Assembly (NCBI GenBank): GCA_026398895.1
Contig: JAPLRZ010000045.1
Location: 85,430 to 149,429 of the forward strand
Length of the DNA stretch: 64,000 nucleotides
From: Methylococcales bacterium
GTDB taxonomy: Bacteria > Pseudomonadota > Gammaproteobacteria > Methylococcales > Methylomonadaceae
Reading direction: 5' to 3'
Each line of letters begins with the position of its first letter. Within the stretch, counting starts at the first letter, position 1. The position numbers were made by a program, and so were the translations under genes. The notes beneath the pieces are model-generated. The model saw only the letters and a list, made by a program, of their open reading frames with translations. It was not told the DNA's origin and searched no databases. Shown here one piece after another: positions 17,308-26,174 of the stretch.

Positions 17308-18936
17308 ATGTCTCACCAATCCGATTTAATCAGTACTGATATAGATGCTTACTTAGCACAACACGAGCGCAAAGAATTATTGCGTTTTTTAACTTGTGGC
17401 AATGTCGATGATGGCAAAAGTACCCTCATTGGGCGTTTGTTATACGATTCTAAAATGATTTATGAAGACCAGTTGGCGGCGGTGCAGAGCGATAGCGTCA
17501 AATCTGGCACGACAGGTGCGGGTAAAATTGACCTCGCATTGCTGGTCGATGGTTTGCAAGCGGAGCGCGAGCAGGGCATTACCATTGACGTGGCTTACCG
17601 TTATTTTTCTACCTCAACGCGCAAATTTATTATTGCCGATACACCTGGACATGAACAATATACCCGCAATATGGCAACAGGCGCGTCTACCTGTGACTTG
17701 GCGATTATTCTGATTGATGCCCGTTATGGCGTACAAACTCAAACTAAACGCCATAGCTTTATCGTGTCTTTATTGGGCATTCAACACGTTATTGTTGCCG
17801 TCAATAAAATGGATTTGATGGGCTACAGTGAAGACGTGTTTAATAAAATTAAGCAAGATTATCTAGCGTTTACGCAAAGTTTAGATTTACACGACATTTG
17901 CTTTATTCCGATGTCGGCGTTAGATGGTGATAACGTGGTCAATGCCAGTGAGAATATGCCTTGGTTTACGGGCGAGTCACTAATGACGGCTCTTAATAGC
18001 ATTCAAATTGCGGATGATCATAATTTTGTTGATGCACGGTTTCCTGTGCAGTATGTCAATCGCCCTAATTTAGATTTTCGTGGATTTTGCGGCACGGTCG
18101 CTTCGGGTGTATTTAATCAAGGCGATACCGTCACTGCATTACCGTCGGGTAAATCCAGCAAAATCAAATCTATCGTTACATACAACGGTGAAATAGCACG
18201 CGCATTTCCGCCGATGGCGGTCACGTTCACATTGGAAGATGAAATTGATGTCAGTCGCGGTGATATGCTGATTGGCAATCAAACTATCCCTGCGACTATC
18301 ACCGATAAATTTAAAGCTACCTTGGTGTGGATGACAGAACAGCCGTTAATTGCAGGACGGCAATATACGATTAAATTAGCAACCCGCAGTGTCTCAGGTT
18401 CGGTGTCATTAATTCATCACCGTATTGATGTCAATACCTTAGAACACCACGATGCCAAAGAATTAAAACTCAATGAAATCGGTTCTTGTACCGTGTCGGT
18501 TAATGCGCCTGTGGTGATTGATCCTTATAAAACCAATAAAGGCACTGGCGCGTTTATTATCATTGATCGCTTAACCAATGGCACAGTCGGCGCGGGTATG
18601 ATAACTGGCATTCATGATGATGAGATGCACACACCTGTTAGCTTAGAAGAACGTGCCGCCCGTTTTAGCCAAGTACCGACCGCTATCTCATTAACAGGTG
18701 CTTTGCGTAGCGACACGGCTTATCAATTGGAACGACGTTTATTTGATAACGGCCATGCAACGACGGTGTTAGAAACTGAGGCGACGGCTTTGTTGATTAA
18801 CGTGATTAAAAACGCTGGCTTGATTGGATTGTTTACTGACAATCATGCTGATTTAGTTGATATGACTTTTGATACCGATAAACAAACGCTAGATGAAATT
18901 TACGCGTTGTTGAAAGAACAAAAAGTCATTTATTGA
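17308..18936 (+). CDS. cysN: Sulfate adenylyltransferase subunit 1 (CysN) with a vestigial APS-kinase-like C-terminus
   Basis: The 542-residue product contains the EF-Tu-like GTPase of ATP sulfurylase: [10 protein letters not shown] (residues 31-40), [31 protein letters not shown] and NKMDL. Beta-barrel domains extend to about residue 450. It is longer than simple CysN and shorter than the CysNC fusion. The extra tail from about residue 455 aligns in order with the APS kinase start (ISLTG, then [17 protein letters not shown] and NAGLIGLF), but the kinase P-loop GxSGAGKS is replaced by GALRSDTA. The tail is thus probably a degenerate CysC domain without kinase activity. Confidence 0.95.
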   Translation: MSHQSDLISTDIDAYLAQHERKELLRFLTCGNVDDGKSTLIGRLLYDSKMIYEDQLAAVQSDSVKSGTTGAGKIDLALLVDGLQAEREQGITIDVAYRYFSTSTRKFIIADTPGHEQYTRNMATGASTCDLAIILIDARYGVQTQTKRHSFIVSLLGIQHVIVAVNKMDLMGYSEDVFNKIKQDYLAFTQSLDLHDICFIPMSALDGDNVVNASENMPWFTGESLMTALNSIQIADDHNFVDARFPVQYVNRPNLDFRGFCGTVASGVFNQGDTVTALPSGKSSKIKSIVTYNGEIARAFPPMAVTFTLEDEIDVSRGDMLIGNQTIPATITDKFKATLVWMTEQPLIAGRQYTIKLATRSVSGSVSLIHHRIDVNTLEHHDAKELKLNEIGSCTVSVNAPVVIDPYKTNKGTGAFIIIDRLTNGTVGAGMITGIHDDEMHTPVSLEERAARFSQVPTAISLTGALRSDTAYQLERRLFDNGHATTVLETEATALLINVIKNAGLIGLFTDNHADLVDMTFDTDKQTLDEIYALLKEQKVIY

Positions 18937-18982
18937 TTGTGATAAGTTCTTAGTAACAAGTAAGGATGTATTGCTTAACGTT

Positions 18983-19025
18983 GGAGGTCAGGCTTTGCCT
19001 GACTTGCAAGCAAAGCTTGCACTCC
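18983..19025. repeat. Palindromic repeat R5, copy a
   Basis: The element starts GGAGGTCAGGCTTTGCCTGAC and continues as a GCAAGCAAAGCTTGC palindrome ending ACTCC. Related copies are at 35112-35154 (inside kdpA) and 44774-44807. It lies 46 bases after the cysN stop. Confidence 0.75.
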
Positions 19026-19043
19026 TAAATACACGCAAACTTA

Positions 19044-19385
19044 TTGTCACGCACTTATAACATAATTAATGAAATTGAAAAACAAGCAGGGTCGATAAAA
19101 AAACCAATTGTTTTTATTGGTTCATTTACAGGTAGTGCTAATGTTCGTATGGGATATGTTATTTTTGAACATGATCGATGGAATATTCCAGAAAATATGC
19201 TATATGGGGGTAGAATAATTGGGTTTATGCGCCAACTTGGTTATGAAATACAGGGAGTAACATCAGAAGCTGATTTATCCAAAGCAAAATACGAGTCACA
19301 TAATATGCCCTCCTATCCTAAAGAAGGAGCAATACGAGTTTTTGATAATTTTTGCATCGTTAAATTAGGTGAAATTTCAAACTAA
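19044..19385 (+). CDS. Hypothetical protein, start uncertain
   Basis: The 113-codon frame can only start with TTG at 19044 if it is full length. No ribosome site is visible and repeat R5 lies just upstream, so the true 5' end may have been lost. The sequence (KPIVFIGSFTGSANVRMGYVIFEHDRWNIPENM, then GGRIIGFMRQLGYEIQGVTSEADL) reads like a real soluble protein. I recognise no family. Palindrome R7 follows downstream. Confidence 0.45.
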   Translation: MSRTYNIINEIEKQAGSIKKPIVFIGSFTGSANVRMGYVIFEHDRWNIPENMLYGGRIIGFMRQLGYEIQGVTSEADLSKAKYESHNMPSYPKEGAIRVFDNFCIVKLGEISN

Positions 19386-19434
19386 GTTTGGCTCTTCCTG
19401 ATTTCGCGGGGTAAACACGAAAAGATGCACTAAA

Positions 19435-19509
19435 TAGGATGAGCTGAGGTACGAAGCGCATCGTTCGAATTGACGCGAATGATGCACCTCCTCACTTCGG
19501 CACATCCTA
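19435..19509. repeat. Palindromic repeat R7
   Basis: A 75-base imperfect palindrome beginning TAGGATGAGCTGAGG and ending CACTTCGGCACATCCTA, with a central CGTTCGAATTGACGCGAATGA. Its size and symmetry are MITE- or REP-like. It lies between the hypothetical gene and smpB. Confidence 0.65.
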
Positions 19510-19600
19510 ATGCCTTGTGATTAAACAGTTCGGCAAGAGCTGGGTAATATCGAGTAAAATACGACTATGTTAGTTTTAAAATCACAAGGAACACAACGCT

Positions 19601-20086
19601 ATGGCGGATAAAAACTCAAAAAAAAATAATGCCCAGCAAAATGCCACTATCGCCCTCAATCGGCAAGCCAAGCATGAATATTTTATCGAACAACGCTTTG
19701 AAGCGGGATTGGTCTTGGAAGGCTGGGAAGTTAAAAGTTTACGCGAGGGACGCATACAGCTAAAAGAAAGTTATGTGGTGATAAAAAAAGGTGAAGCGTG
19801 GCTGTATCGGGCGCATATTTCCGCGTTATTATCGGCTTCAACTCATATCAACCCCGATGCTATTCGTAACAAAAAATTATTATTAAACCGTCACGAATTG
19901 AATAAGCTCATCGGTTCTGTGGAACGCAAAGGCTATACCATTGTGCCATTAGCGATGTATTGGAAAGGCGGTCGAGCCAAATTAGAAATTGGTTTGGCTA
20001 AAGGTAAACAATTACACGACAAACGCGCTGCGTCTAAAGATCAAGATTGGCAACGTGAAAAAGCGCGTATTATGAAAAAAGCCTGA
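19601..20086 (+). CDS. smpB: SsrA-binding protein SmpB
   Basis: The 161-residue product binds tmRNA and brings it to stalled ribosomes in trans-translation. The signature runs [34 protein letters not shown], then [16 protein letters not shown] and the C-terminal basic tail [28 protein letters not shown], which inserts into the mRNA channel. Length is normal. An ACAAGGAACAC box precedes the ATG. tmRNA itself is not in the window. Confidence 0.97.
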   Translation: MADKNSKKNNAQQNATIALNRQAKHEYFIEQRFEAGLVLEGWEVKSLREGRIQLKESYVVIKKGEAWLYRAHISALLSASTHINPDAIRNKKLLLNRHELNKLIGSVERKGYTIVPLAMYWKGGRAKLEIGLAKGKQLHDKRAASKDQDWQREKARIMKKA

Positions 20087-20150
20087 TTTTACAGAGTTTA
20101 AAAACTTGCTTTTAGACTCCATGTTGCAACCATTTAATACTCTGAGCCTT

Positions 20151-20504
20151 ATGTCACTGAACACATTCCTAGAAAAAATCCGCACTAACACGCCTGTCAG
20201 TTTTAATGAAACTATTGCCATTATCACTGAACATTACCATTATCAGCCGACCGAATTTAGCAATGGTTTAAACGAACACAGGTTGATAAATACAGCAGGA
20301 ACTAACGAAGGTTCTTGTAAGATTTTTGCATTCGGCTTAATTCACCAGCTAAGTGAGCAACAAACGCTAAACCTATTCGGTGATTATTGCCGCATTGATG
20401 TGTTAACTGATCCCAATGGTTCAGGGCATCAAAATATTAGAAATTTTATGGCTGACGGCTGGCAAGGTATTCGTTTTGAGGGTGTGGCGTTGACGCTTAG
20501 ATAG
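20151..20504 (+). CDS. HopJ family protein
   Basis: The ATG at 20151 is chosen because family members begin close to SLNTFLEKIR; in-frame starts at 20106 and 20121 would add an unconserved tail. The 117-residue product shows the HopJ pattern: PVSFNETIAIITEHYHYQPTEFSNG, NTAGTNEGSCKIFAFG and GHQNIRNFMADGWQGIRFEG. The family is named after a Pseudomonas type III effector, but it is widespread in non-pathogens and its function is unknown. No secretion system is nearby. Confidence 0.88.
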   Translation: MSLNTFLEKIRTNTPVSFNETIAIITEHYHYQPTEFSNGLNEHRLINTAGTNEGSCKIFAFGLIHQLSEQQTLNLFGDYCRIDVLTDPNGSGHQNIRNFMADGWQGIRFEGVALTLR

Positions 20505-20590
20505 TGACATAAAAGAGCAGGGGAGGTTTGCCATCCGTGGCTTTCGGGTTTTGGTATTTGCCGATTTTTAACTTTAATAATCTGTTTGTT

Positions 20591-21064
20591 TTACTTAGGT
20601 AATGAGGGTTGTCTTTCATTATTGTCCAGACGAAACGCATCTCCATAAGTGGTCATACTATCAAAATCATCCCAAACATACCGAGGTTGAACAATAGGCT
20701 TAGTTGCCAATGGCGCGGTAACTAAATCAGCGACTCCTGTTGTTGCCCGAAAAGCTGTATTGAGAGTTCCTTCAATGACTCCACCAACCAAACCAAAAAA
20801 AATATTACTGCCTTGAGCATTAGTATTATTAATGATGCTTTTAGGGATTTCCAGCCAAGAGGTGGTGACATTAGTGATGCCATTTTTGGCTTTATCACCT
20901 ACTTTCTCGCCATAACTTCTTTGCTGTGCTTGCTGTTGGTATTGTTGCGGGGCTTGCTGTGCTTGCGGCGAGTAATACATTGACTCTGCTGCCGCTGTCG
21001 ATGTGTGAATGAGCGATAATCCCGCAAAAAGACCAGTAACAAAAAAACGATGTAAGGTATTCAT
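20591..21064 (-). CDS. Exosortase system-associated protein, TIGR04073 family
   Basis: The 157-residue product has a signal peptide (hydrophobic core FFVTGLFAGLSLIHTSTAAA) and a Q-rich linker. The conserved TIGR04073 core follows: GITNVTTSWLEIPKSIINNT, FFGLVGGVIEGTLNTAFRATTGVADLVTAPL and YVWDDFDSMTTYG. The family co-occurs with exosortase/PEP-CTERM genomes but its role is undefined. It is exported, probably periplasmic. A GGGGATTTATT box lies before the start. It is convergent with hopJ and lies downstream of tex on the same strand. Confidence 0.85.
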   Translation of the reverse strand: MNTLHRFFVTGLFAGLSLIHTSTAAAESMYYSPQAQQAPQQYQQQAQQRSYGEKVGDKAKNGITNVTTSWLEIPKSIINNTNAQGSNIFFGLVGGVIEGTLNTAFRATTGVADLVTAPLATKPIVQPRYVWDDFDSMTTYGDAFRLDNNERQPSLPK

Positions 21065-21120
21065 AATAAATCCCCTTGTTGGGTGTTAATAATTCTTTCA
21101 GTATAGCAGAGCTATGATTT

Positions 21121-23397
21121 TTATTTTCGTAGTGCTTTGGCAAACGCATTGCCCATTGTGCCTTGCTGAGCTGGGATAGCTTTAGTTTTGTTAACGGTTT
21201 GTTGCGCTGGGCGTGTGGGCTTAATGTCACTGGCATCGACCGCAGTTTTCATCGATAGGGCAATGCGTTTGCGCTCAATATCCACTTCTAATACAGTTAC
21301 TTTCACCACATCGCCCGTTTTTACTGCATCTCTGGGGTCTTTAATAAAATTATCAGACAAATGTGAGATATGCACTAAGCCATCTTGATGAACACCAATA
21401 TCAACGAACGCGCCAAAGTTTGCCACATTGGTCACTACGCCTGCTAATTTCATGCCGACTTTAAGATCACTCATTTTTTCAATTCCTGCTTGAAACTCGA
21501 CACTTTTAAATTCAGGGCGTGGATCGCGACCTGGTTTTTCCAATTCTTGCAATATGTCTGTGACCGTTGGTAAGCCAAATCGTTCATTGGTAAACTGCAC
21601 AGGATTAAGTGTGCGCAAAAATTGGCTTTGTCCGATTAAATCTCGAATCGATTTGTGTGTGCTGGCAATAATGGCTTCTACCACGGGGTAGGCTTCTGGA
21701 TGTACTGCGGAAGCATCGAGTGGATTATCGCCATTCATTACCCGCAAAAAACCAGCCGCTTGTTCGTAAGCCTTATCGCCTAAACGCGGCACTTTTTTCA
21801 GTTGTTTACGATTTTTAAACGCGCCGTGTTCATTGCGAAAGGCGACAATGTTTTCACTGATACTATTGGTTAAACCTGATACTTGTTTTAATAAGGCGAC
21901 GGAGGCAGTATTGACATCGACACCCACCGCGTTGACGCAGTCTTCAACAACGGCATCCAATCCTCGCGCTAACTGCACTTGATTGACATCGTGTTGATAT
22001 TGACCAACACCTATCGATTTCGGTTCTATTTTCACCAATTCGGCTAATGGGTCTTGTAAACGTCTGGCAATAGACACCGCGCCACGCAAGGACACATCTA
22101 ATTCTGGAAATTCTTTTGCCGCTAGTTCAGAGGCAGAATAAACTGATGCACCCGCTTCTGACACGGTGATTTTGCTGAATTTTAATTCACTGTGCCGTTT
22201 CATCACATCGGCAACCAGCGTATCAGTTTCGCGTGAACCTGTGCCATTACCAATACTGACCAGTTGCACTTGATGTTGTTGAATCAATTTTGCCAAGGTC
22301 GAAATTGATTCATCCCATTGTTGACGCGGTGGATGTGGGTAAATAGTGCTAGTCGCCAACAATTTTCCTGTGGGATCAACAATCGCTACTTTAACGCCTG
22401 TACGAATACCAGGATCTAAACCCATGGTGGTTTTTGCCCCCGCAGGTGCGGCTAATAATAAATCTTTTAAATTATTGGCAAATACTTTTATCGCCTCTTG
22501 TTCTGCCGCTTCGCGTAGTTTAAGTTTTAAATCTATATCAATGCGTGAGAACAATTTAACTTTCCATGCCAAGCGTGCAGTATCAGCCAGCCACGCATCG
22601 GCAGGTTTTGTGGTGTCGGTGATTTGCAAACGTTGAGCAACTCTTTGGGTGCAGAAGTCGTGTTCTGGTTGCTCATCAGCGGCGGGTTTTAGAGTGAAAT
22701 GCAGTAAATCTTCATTGCGGGCGCGTAATAAAGCTAAGGCACGGTGCGAAGGGATTTTGTTGATTGCTTCGGCATAATCAAAATAATCTTTAAATTTTGC
22801 CGCTTCGCTTTCCTTACCTGCAACCACCGTGGCATGAATCAAGCCTTTTTGCCAAACGCGCTCACGCAATTCACTGAGCAACTCGGCATTTTCAGATAAT
22901 TGTTCCATGATAATTTGCCGCGCACCGTCCAAGGCACTGGCGGCATCAGCCACGCCTTTGTCGGCACTGATAAATTGTGAGGCTAATTCTGTCGGTATGA
23001 GTTGACGATTCGCCAATAGAACATCGGCTAAGGGTTGCAAACCCGCTTCACGCGCAATCTGCGCTTTAGTACGTCGCTTAGGTTTATAGGGTAGATACAA
23101 ATCTTCTAACAGGGTTTTGGTATCCGCCTCATTAATGGCTTGTTCTAACTCAGGACTGAGTTTACCTTGAGTACTGATACTGTTCAGAATAGTGTTGCGC
23201 CGATCATTGAGTTCGCGCAAATAAATCAATCGCTCTGCCAATAATCTAAGTTGCGTATCATCTAAGTTCCCCGTCACCTCTTTACGATAACGAGCAATAA
23301 ACGGCACGGTTGAGCCTTCATCTAACAGCGCGACAGCAGCACTGACTTGTTGAGGTCTAACCGATAATTCTGTCGCAATACGCGCAATAACATCCAT
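21121..23397 (-). CDS. tex: Tex family RNA-binding transcription accessory protein
   Basis: The 758-residue product has the full Tex layout. An N-terminal helical domain contains [24 protein letters not shown] YqgF-like RNase H fold carries [16 protein letters not shown] near residue 325 and [12 protein letters not shown]. Next are helix-hairpin-helix repeats ([23 protein letters not shown]) and a C-terminal S1 domain ([34 protein letters not shown]). Tex binds nucleic acids and affects transcription and toxin or stress genes in several bacteria. A lysine-rich tail follows the S1 domain. Confidence 0.95.
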   Translation of the reverse strand: MDVIARIATELSVRPQQVSAAVALLDEGSTVPFIARYRKEVTGNLDDTQLRLLAERLIYLRELNDRRNTILNSISTQGKLSPELEQAINEADTKTLLEDLYLPYKPKRRTKAQIAREAGLQPLADVLLANRQLIPTELASQFISADKGVADAASALDGARQIIMEQLSENAELLSELRERVWQKGLIHATVVAGKESEAAKFKDYFDYAEAINKIPSHRALALLRARNEDLLHFTLKPAADEQPEHDFCTQRVAQRLQITDTTKPADAWLADTARLAWKVKLFSRIDIDLKLKLREAAEQEAIKVFANNLKDLLLAAPAGAKTTMGLDPGIRTGVKVAIVDPTGKLLATSTIYPHPPRQQWDESISTLAKLIQQHQVQLVSIGNGTGSRETDTLVADVMKRHSELKFSKITVSEAGASVYSASELAAKEFPELDVSLRGAVSIARRLQDPLAELVKIEPKSIGVGQYQHDVNQVQLARGLDAVVEDCVNAVGVDVNTASVALLKQVSGLTNSISENIVAFRNEHGAFKNRKQLKKVPRLGDKAYEQAAGFLRVMNGDNPLDASAVHPEAYPVVEAIIASTHKSIRDLIGQSQFLRTLNPVQFTNERFGLPTVTDILQELEKPGRDPRPEFKSVEFQAGIEKMSDLKVGMKLAGVVTNVANFGAFVDIGVHQDGLVHISHLSDNFIKDPRDAVKTGDVVKVTVLEVDIERKRIALSMKTAVDASDIKPTRPAQQTVNKTKAIPAQQGTMGNAFAKALRK

Positions 23398-23609
23398 AGT
23401 TTTATTTTTGAGTAATTAAAAATTAAAGACTATTGTAGCAGGTGTGTTTACTGCTTTTTGTACATCACAAAAGGATTTTGAAATCCTTACTGCAATTTTA
23501 GAAAATATGATTCGAATTGCAATGATAAAACTAACCCTTGCTTGTGTATTTAATGTTTTGCCAGACAGCTTCTTAAGTTCAAAGTACATTAATTGTGTTG
23601 TGCAGTTAT

Positions 23610-23669
23610 ACTATCGCGGATAGTGGATTAAATCTTTTTAGGTATAACAGCCAGTCTTTTAAAGGACTG
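23610..23669. promoter_or_regulatory. Two short palindromes upstream of the YeeE/YedE pair, possible operators
   Basis: Within the 363-base gap between tex and the transporter genes there are two operator-like palindromes. ACTATC-GCG-GATAGT is perfect at 23610-23624, and CAGTCTTTTAAAGGACTG at 23652-23669 has one mismatched pair. They lie about 90 to 150 bases before the transporter start, where a regulator of a sulfur-uptake operon could bind. The rest of the gap shows no gene. Confidence 0.3.
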
Positions 23670-23760
23670 TCTGTCATTAATATCTTTAACCCATTACCCT
23701 ATCGCTTAGTATTTGCTAGCTAGTGAATAACCGTTTTAACTATTTTTGGAGAACAGTATT

Positions 23761-24192
23761 TTGGAAAACTTTACCCCTTTTTCGGCATTGGCAGGTGGGG
23801 CATTAATTGGTATCAGTGCTACCTTGCTTTTATTATTTAATGGGTGTATTGCTGGTATCAGTGGCATTTTAAATGGGGCATTTTTTGCGGTGAAAAATGA
23901 TCGTCTTTGGCGGCTGTTATTTCTGCTTGGTTTGTTTTTAGGTGCGTTGTTGTTTACTATCGTAGCACCTGATTTTAATACGCCACGGCAACATTATCCG
24001 TTACCATTACTGGCTATCGGTGGTTTTTTGGTGGGTTTTGGTGCGAAATTAGCAAACGGTTGTATCAGCGGGCATGGGGTTTGTGGCTTGGCTAATTTGT
24101 CGATCCGTTCTTTAGTAGCTACTTGTACATTTATGGGGGCAGGGATGCTAACAGTTTATCTCGTGCGTCATGTATTGGGGATTGCAGCATGA
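23761..24192 (+). CDS. YeeE/YedE family sulfur-compound transporter, first half
   Basis: A TTG at 23761 is taken as the start because TTTTTGGAGA lies 10 bases before it; the longer frame would start inside that box. The 143-residue product has four hydrophobic segments and the family motifs NGCIAGISGILNGAFFA and NGCISGHGVCGLANLSIRS. YeeE/YedE proteins take up thiosulfate or related sulfur species through conserved cysteines in the membrane. The second half is encoded by the next gene with a 4-base ATGA overlap, so the two probably form a heteromeric transporter. Confidence 0.85.
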   Translation: MENFTPFSALAGGALIGISATLLLLFNGCIAGISGILNGAFFAVKNDRLWRLLFLLGLFLGALLFTIVAPDFNTPRQHYPLPLLAIGGFLVGFGAKLANGCISGHGVCGLANLSIRSLVATCTFMGAGMLTVYLVRHVLGIAA

Positions 24193-24608
24193 AAACTAAT
24201 ATTATCGCGTTGTTATCGGGCATTATTTTTGGCATGGGTCTAGCGTGGTCACGAATGATTAATCCTAATAAAGTGCTGGATTTTTTGGATGTCACAGGGC
24301 ATTTTGATCCTAGTTTACTATTTGTAATGGTCGGTGCATTGTCGGTGGCATTGATTTCATTTAAATGGACGCGTACCTTACCTACACCACTATTTAGCGA
24401 CAGTTTTCAGTTGTCTAAAAATACCGTTATCGATAAGCCGCTGGTAATAGGTGCAGCTATTTTTGGCATTGGTTGGGGCATGACAGGTTATTGCCCAGGT
24501 CCTGCGGTGGCTGGGTTAAGTTTATTTTCTGTGGAATCTGTTATGATGGTGTTCGCCATTTGTGCGGGTTTTTTTGCGTATAATCTACTGTTTGAAAAAC
24601 ATAAATAA
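24189..24608 (+). CDS. YeeE/YedE family sulfur-compound transporter, second half
   Basis: The ATG at 24189 overlaps the previous stop (ATGA). The 139-residue product has four transmembrane segments and the second-half motifs GMGLAWSRMINPNKVLDFLDV and GIGWGMTGYCPGPAVAGLS. These match the PmpA/PmpB-like split forms of the family. The conserved Cys in GYCPGP is present. It works with the preceding gene in the inner membrane. DUF6164 follows 9 bases later and is probably co-transcribed. Confidence 0.87.
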   Translation: MKTNIIALLSGIIFGMGLAWSRMINPNKVLDFLDVTGHFDPSLLFVMVGALSVALISFKWTRTLPTPLFSDSFQLSKNTVIDKPLVIGAAIFGIGWGMTGYCPGPAVAGLSLFSVESVMMVFAICAGFFAYNLLFEKHK

Positions 24609-24617
24609 AATCAGCTC

Positions 24618-24983
24618 ATGAGTATTCTATTATTTTCCCTACGCGGTGTTCCCGATGATGAAGCAGACGAAGTACGCGAATTGCTGACCGAACAGAATAT
24701 CGATTTTTATGAAACGCCCGCAGGAAATTGGGGCGTATCTATGCCCGCATTGTGGCTTCAAGATGACACAGAGTTGGCAAATGCTCAGTCTTTATTGAAC
24801 AGCTATCAACAACAACGTTTTATTACCCAACGCGAACTTTATTTGCAAACTAAACAAACGGGGCAACATAAAACCGTGTGGAAAGCATTGATAGAAAAAC
24901 CGTTGCTGAGTAGTGTATATTTTCTAGCAATGGGGCTGGTAATTTATGCCTCAATTCGCTTACTGTTTGAATTCGGTCTATGA
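24618..24983 (+). CDS. DUF6164 family membrane protein
   Basis: The 121-residue product begins MSILLFSLRGVPDDEADEVRELL, a signature of DUF6164 proteins. A soluble N-terminal domain (ENIDFYETPAGNWGVSMPALWLQ) resembling a small ferredoxin-like fold is followed by one C-terminal transmembrane segment (SSVYFLAMGLVIYASIRLLF). Function is unknown. Position directly behind the transporter pair suggests a shared transcript. Confidence 0.8.
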   Translation: MSILLFSLRGVPDDEADEVRELLTEQNIDFYETPAGNWGVSMPALWLQDDTELANAQSLLNSYQQQRFITQRELYLQTKQTGQHKTVWKALIEKPLLSSVYFLAMGLVIYASIRLLFEFGL

Positions 24984-25127
24984 CGCATAGCAATGAAAAT
25001 ATTTTTTTAGCTACAAAAATCCTGTATGTTGAGCTACCCTTAATGAGGCGATATCGTATATACGCAGGCGTTGATTGACATGAGTGTTATTTTAGCTGCC
25101 AAACGATCAAACAGAGGAATATAGAAT

Positions 25128-26048
25128 ATGAAAAAAGATAAGTTGTTTATAGTATTACTATTGGTCAGTGTAGGCTACATTACCAATATTAGTGTGACTA
25201 TTGCTGCAAGCACACAGGCAGAAAATAAAAATGCTGCGAACAGTCACAAAAAAAATAAACCTGCACGAAATACGGGGCATCAACGCCAAATGTCTGAAAA
25301 AGACATTACCGAATGTACCCAATTAATTGATAAAGTGGCGCGGACAGATAAATTACTGCAAAGTGCAATGATTGCTCCAGCTACTAGCTCCCAGCTAAAA
25401 AAACCTGCTACAACACAGATATTTGCCTCCGATAATCCCGCTGCTATCGCTCATTTAACAGGTGTTGGGGTTAATTTAGCGACATCGCCAGCTCCAGCAA
25501 ATAGCGCACCACCAAATCATAATCTTGCTACCCCAACAACACCTGTGCCATTAAAACAGGTTGCTAAGTCAACCATACCCGCAGGTACACAAATATTTGC
25601 TTCGGATGATCCCCAAAAAATTGCCCATTTAACGGGTAAAATAACGACTCCTCTGACTGGTTCAGCACCTCAAGTCGTTGCAAAAAAACCAGTAGTACAC
25701 CCACGCATACAATTGTTTTCACCGAATACTCCTGATTTGAATACGTTAGAAGGTAAATCGGCTAATCTGGCAGGTCTCCAAAAAACTGCCCCTGTTGATA
25801 CCTTAAGTAAAACTAAAGCCAAAGCCAAAGCAAAACCAAAAGCAAAAAAGACTGCACATAAATCACAAAAACCAGCTCCAGCCCCTGCGGCTGACGCTAA
25901 CAAGAAAACAGAAGAACCTGCGCCTAAGTCAGAAAAACCAGCTCCTGCGGCTGACGCTAACAAAAAACCAGAAGAGCCTGCGCCTAAGTCAGAAAAAAAA
26001 CCAGACCCCGCTGCTGCGTCTAGTGAAAAACCCAAAAATAGTATTTAA
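25128..26048 (+). CDS. Exported repeat-containing P/A/K-rich protein of unknown function
   Basis: The 306-residue product has a signal peptide (hydrophobic LFIVLLLVSVGYITNISVTIAA). The middle repeats a 17-residue unit: TQIFASDNPAAIAHLTG near residue 98 and TQIFASDDPQKIAHLTG near 152, with a degenerate IQLFSPNTPDLNTLEG near 196. The C-terminal third is a lysine-rich KAKAKAKPKAKK stretch followed by two tandem units of about 20 residues (KPAPAADANKKPEEPAPKSE type). It is low-complexity and probably extended. No family was recognised. AGAGGAATATAG precedes the ATG. Confidence 0.75.
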   Translation: MKKDKLFIVLLLVSVGYITNISVTIAASTQAENKNAANSHKKNKPARNTGHQRQMSEKDITECTQLIDKVARTDKLLQSAMIAPATSSQLKKPATTQIFASDNPAAIAHLTGVGVNLATSPAPANSAPPNHNLATPTTPVPLKQVAKSTIPAGTQIFASDDPQKIAHLTGKITTPLTGSAPQVVAKKPVVHPRIQLFSPNTPDLNTLEGKSANLAGLQKTAPVDTLSKTKAKAKAKPKAKKTAHKSQKPAPAPAADANKKTEEPAPKSEKPAPAADANKKPEEPAPKSEKKPDPAAASSEKPKNSI

Positions 26049-26065
26049 TTGAAAGCGTTGTCATC

Positions 26066-26092
26066 GGATTAGGCTAGCTCACAGCCTAATTC
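26066..26092. terminator. Hairpin after the repeat-protein gene, terminator-like without a T run
   Basis: GATTAGGCT pairs with AGCCTAATT around a 7-base loop, 18 bases after the stop codon at 26048. No T tract follows on either strand, so it may be an RNA-stability hairpin or a repeat rather than an intrinsic terminator. Confidence 0.35.
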
Positions 26093-26174
26093 GATAGTTG
26101 ACCACCATCCGCAATACTCTGTGCCGTTTGCTTACTGCAATGGCTTACATCATCTCCGATTTTGTGACTATAAA

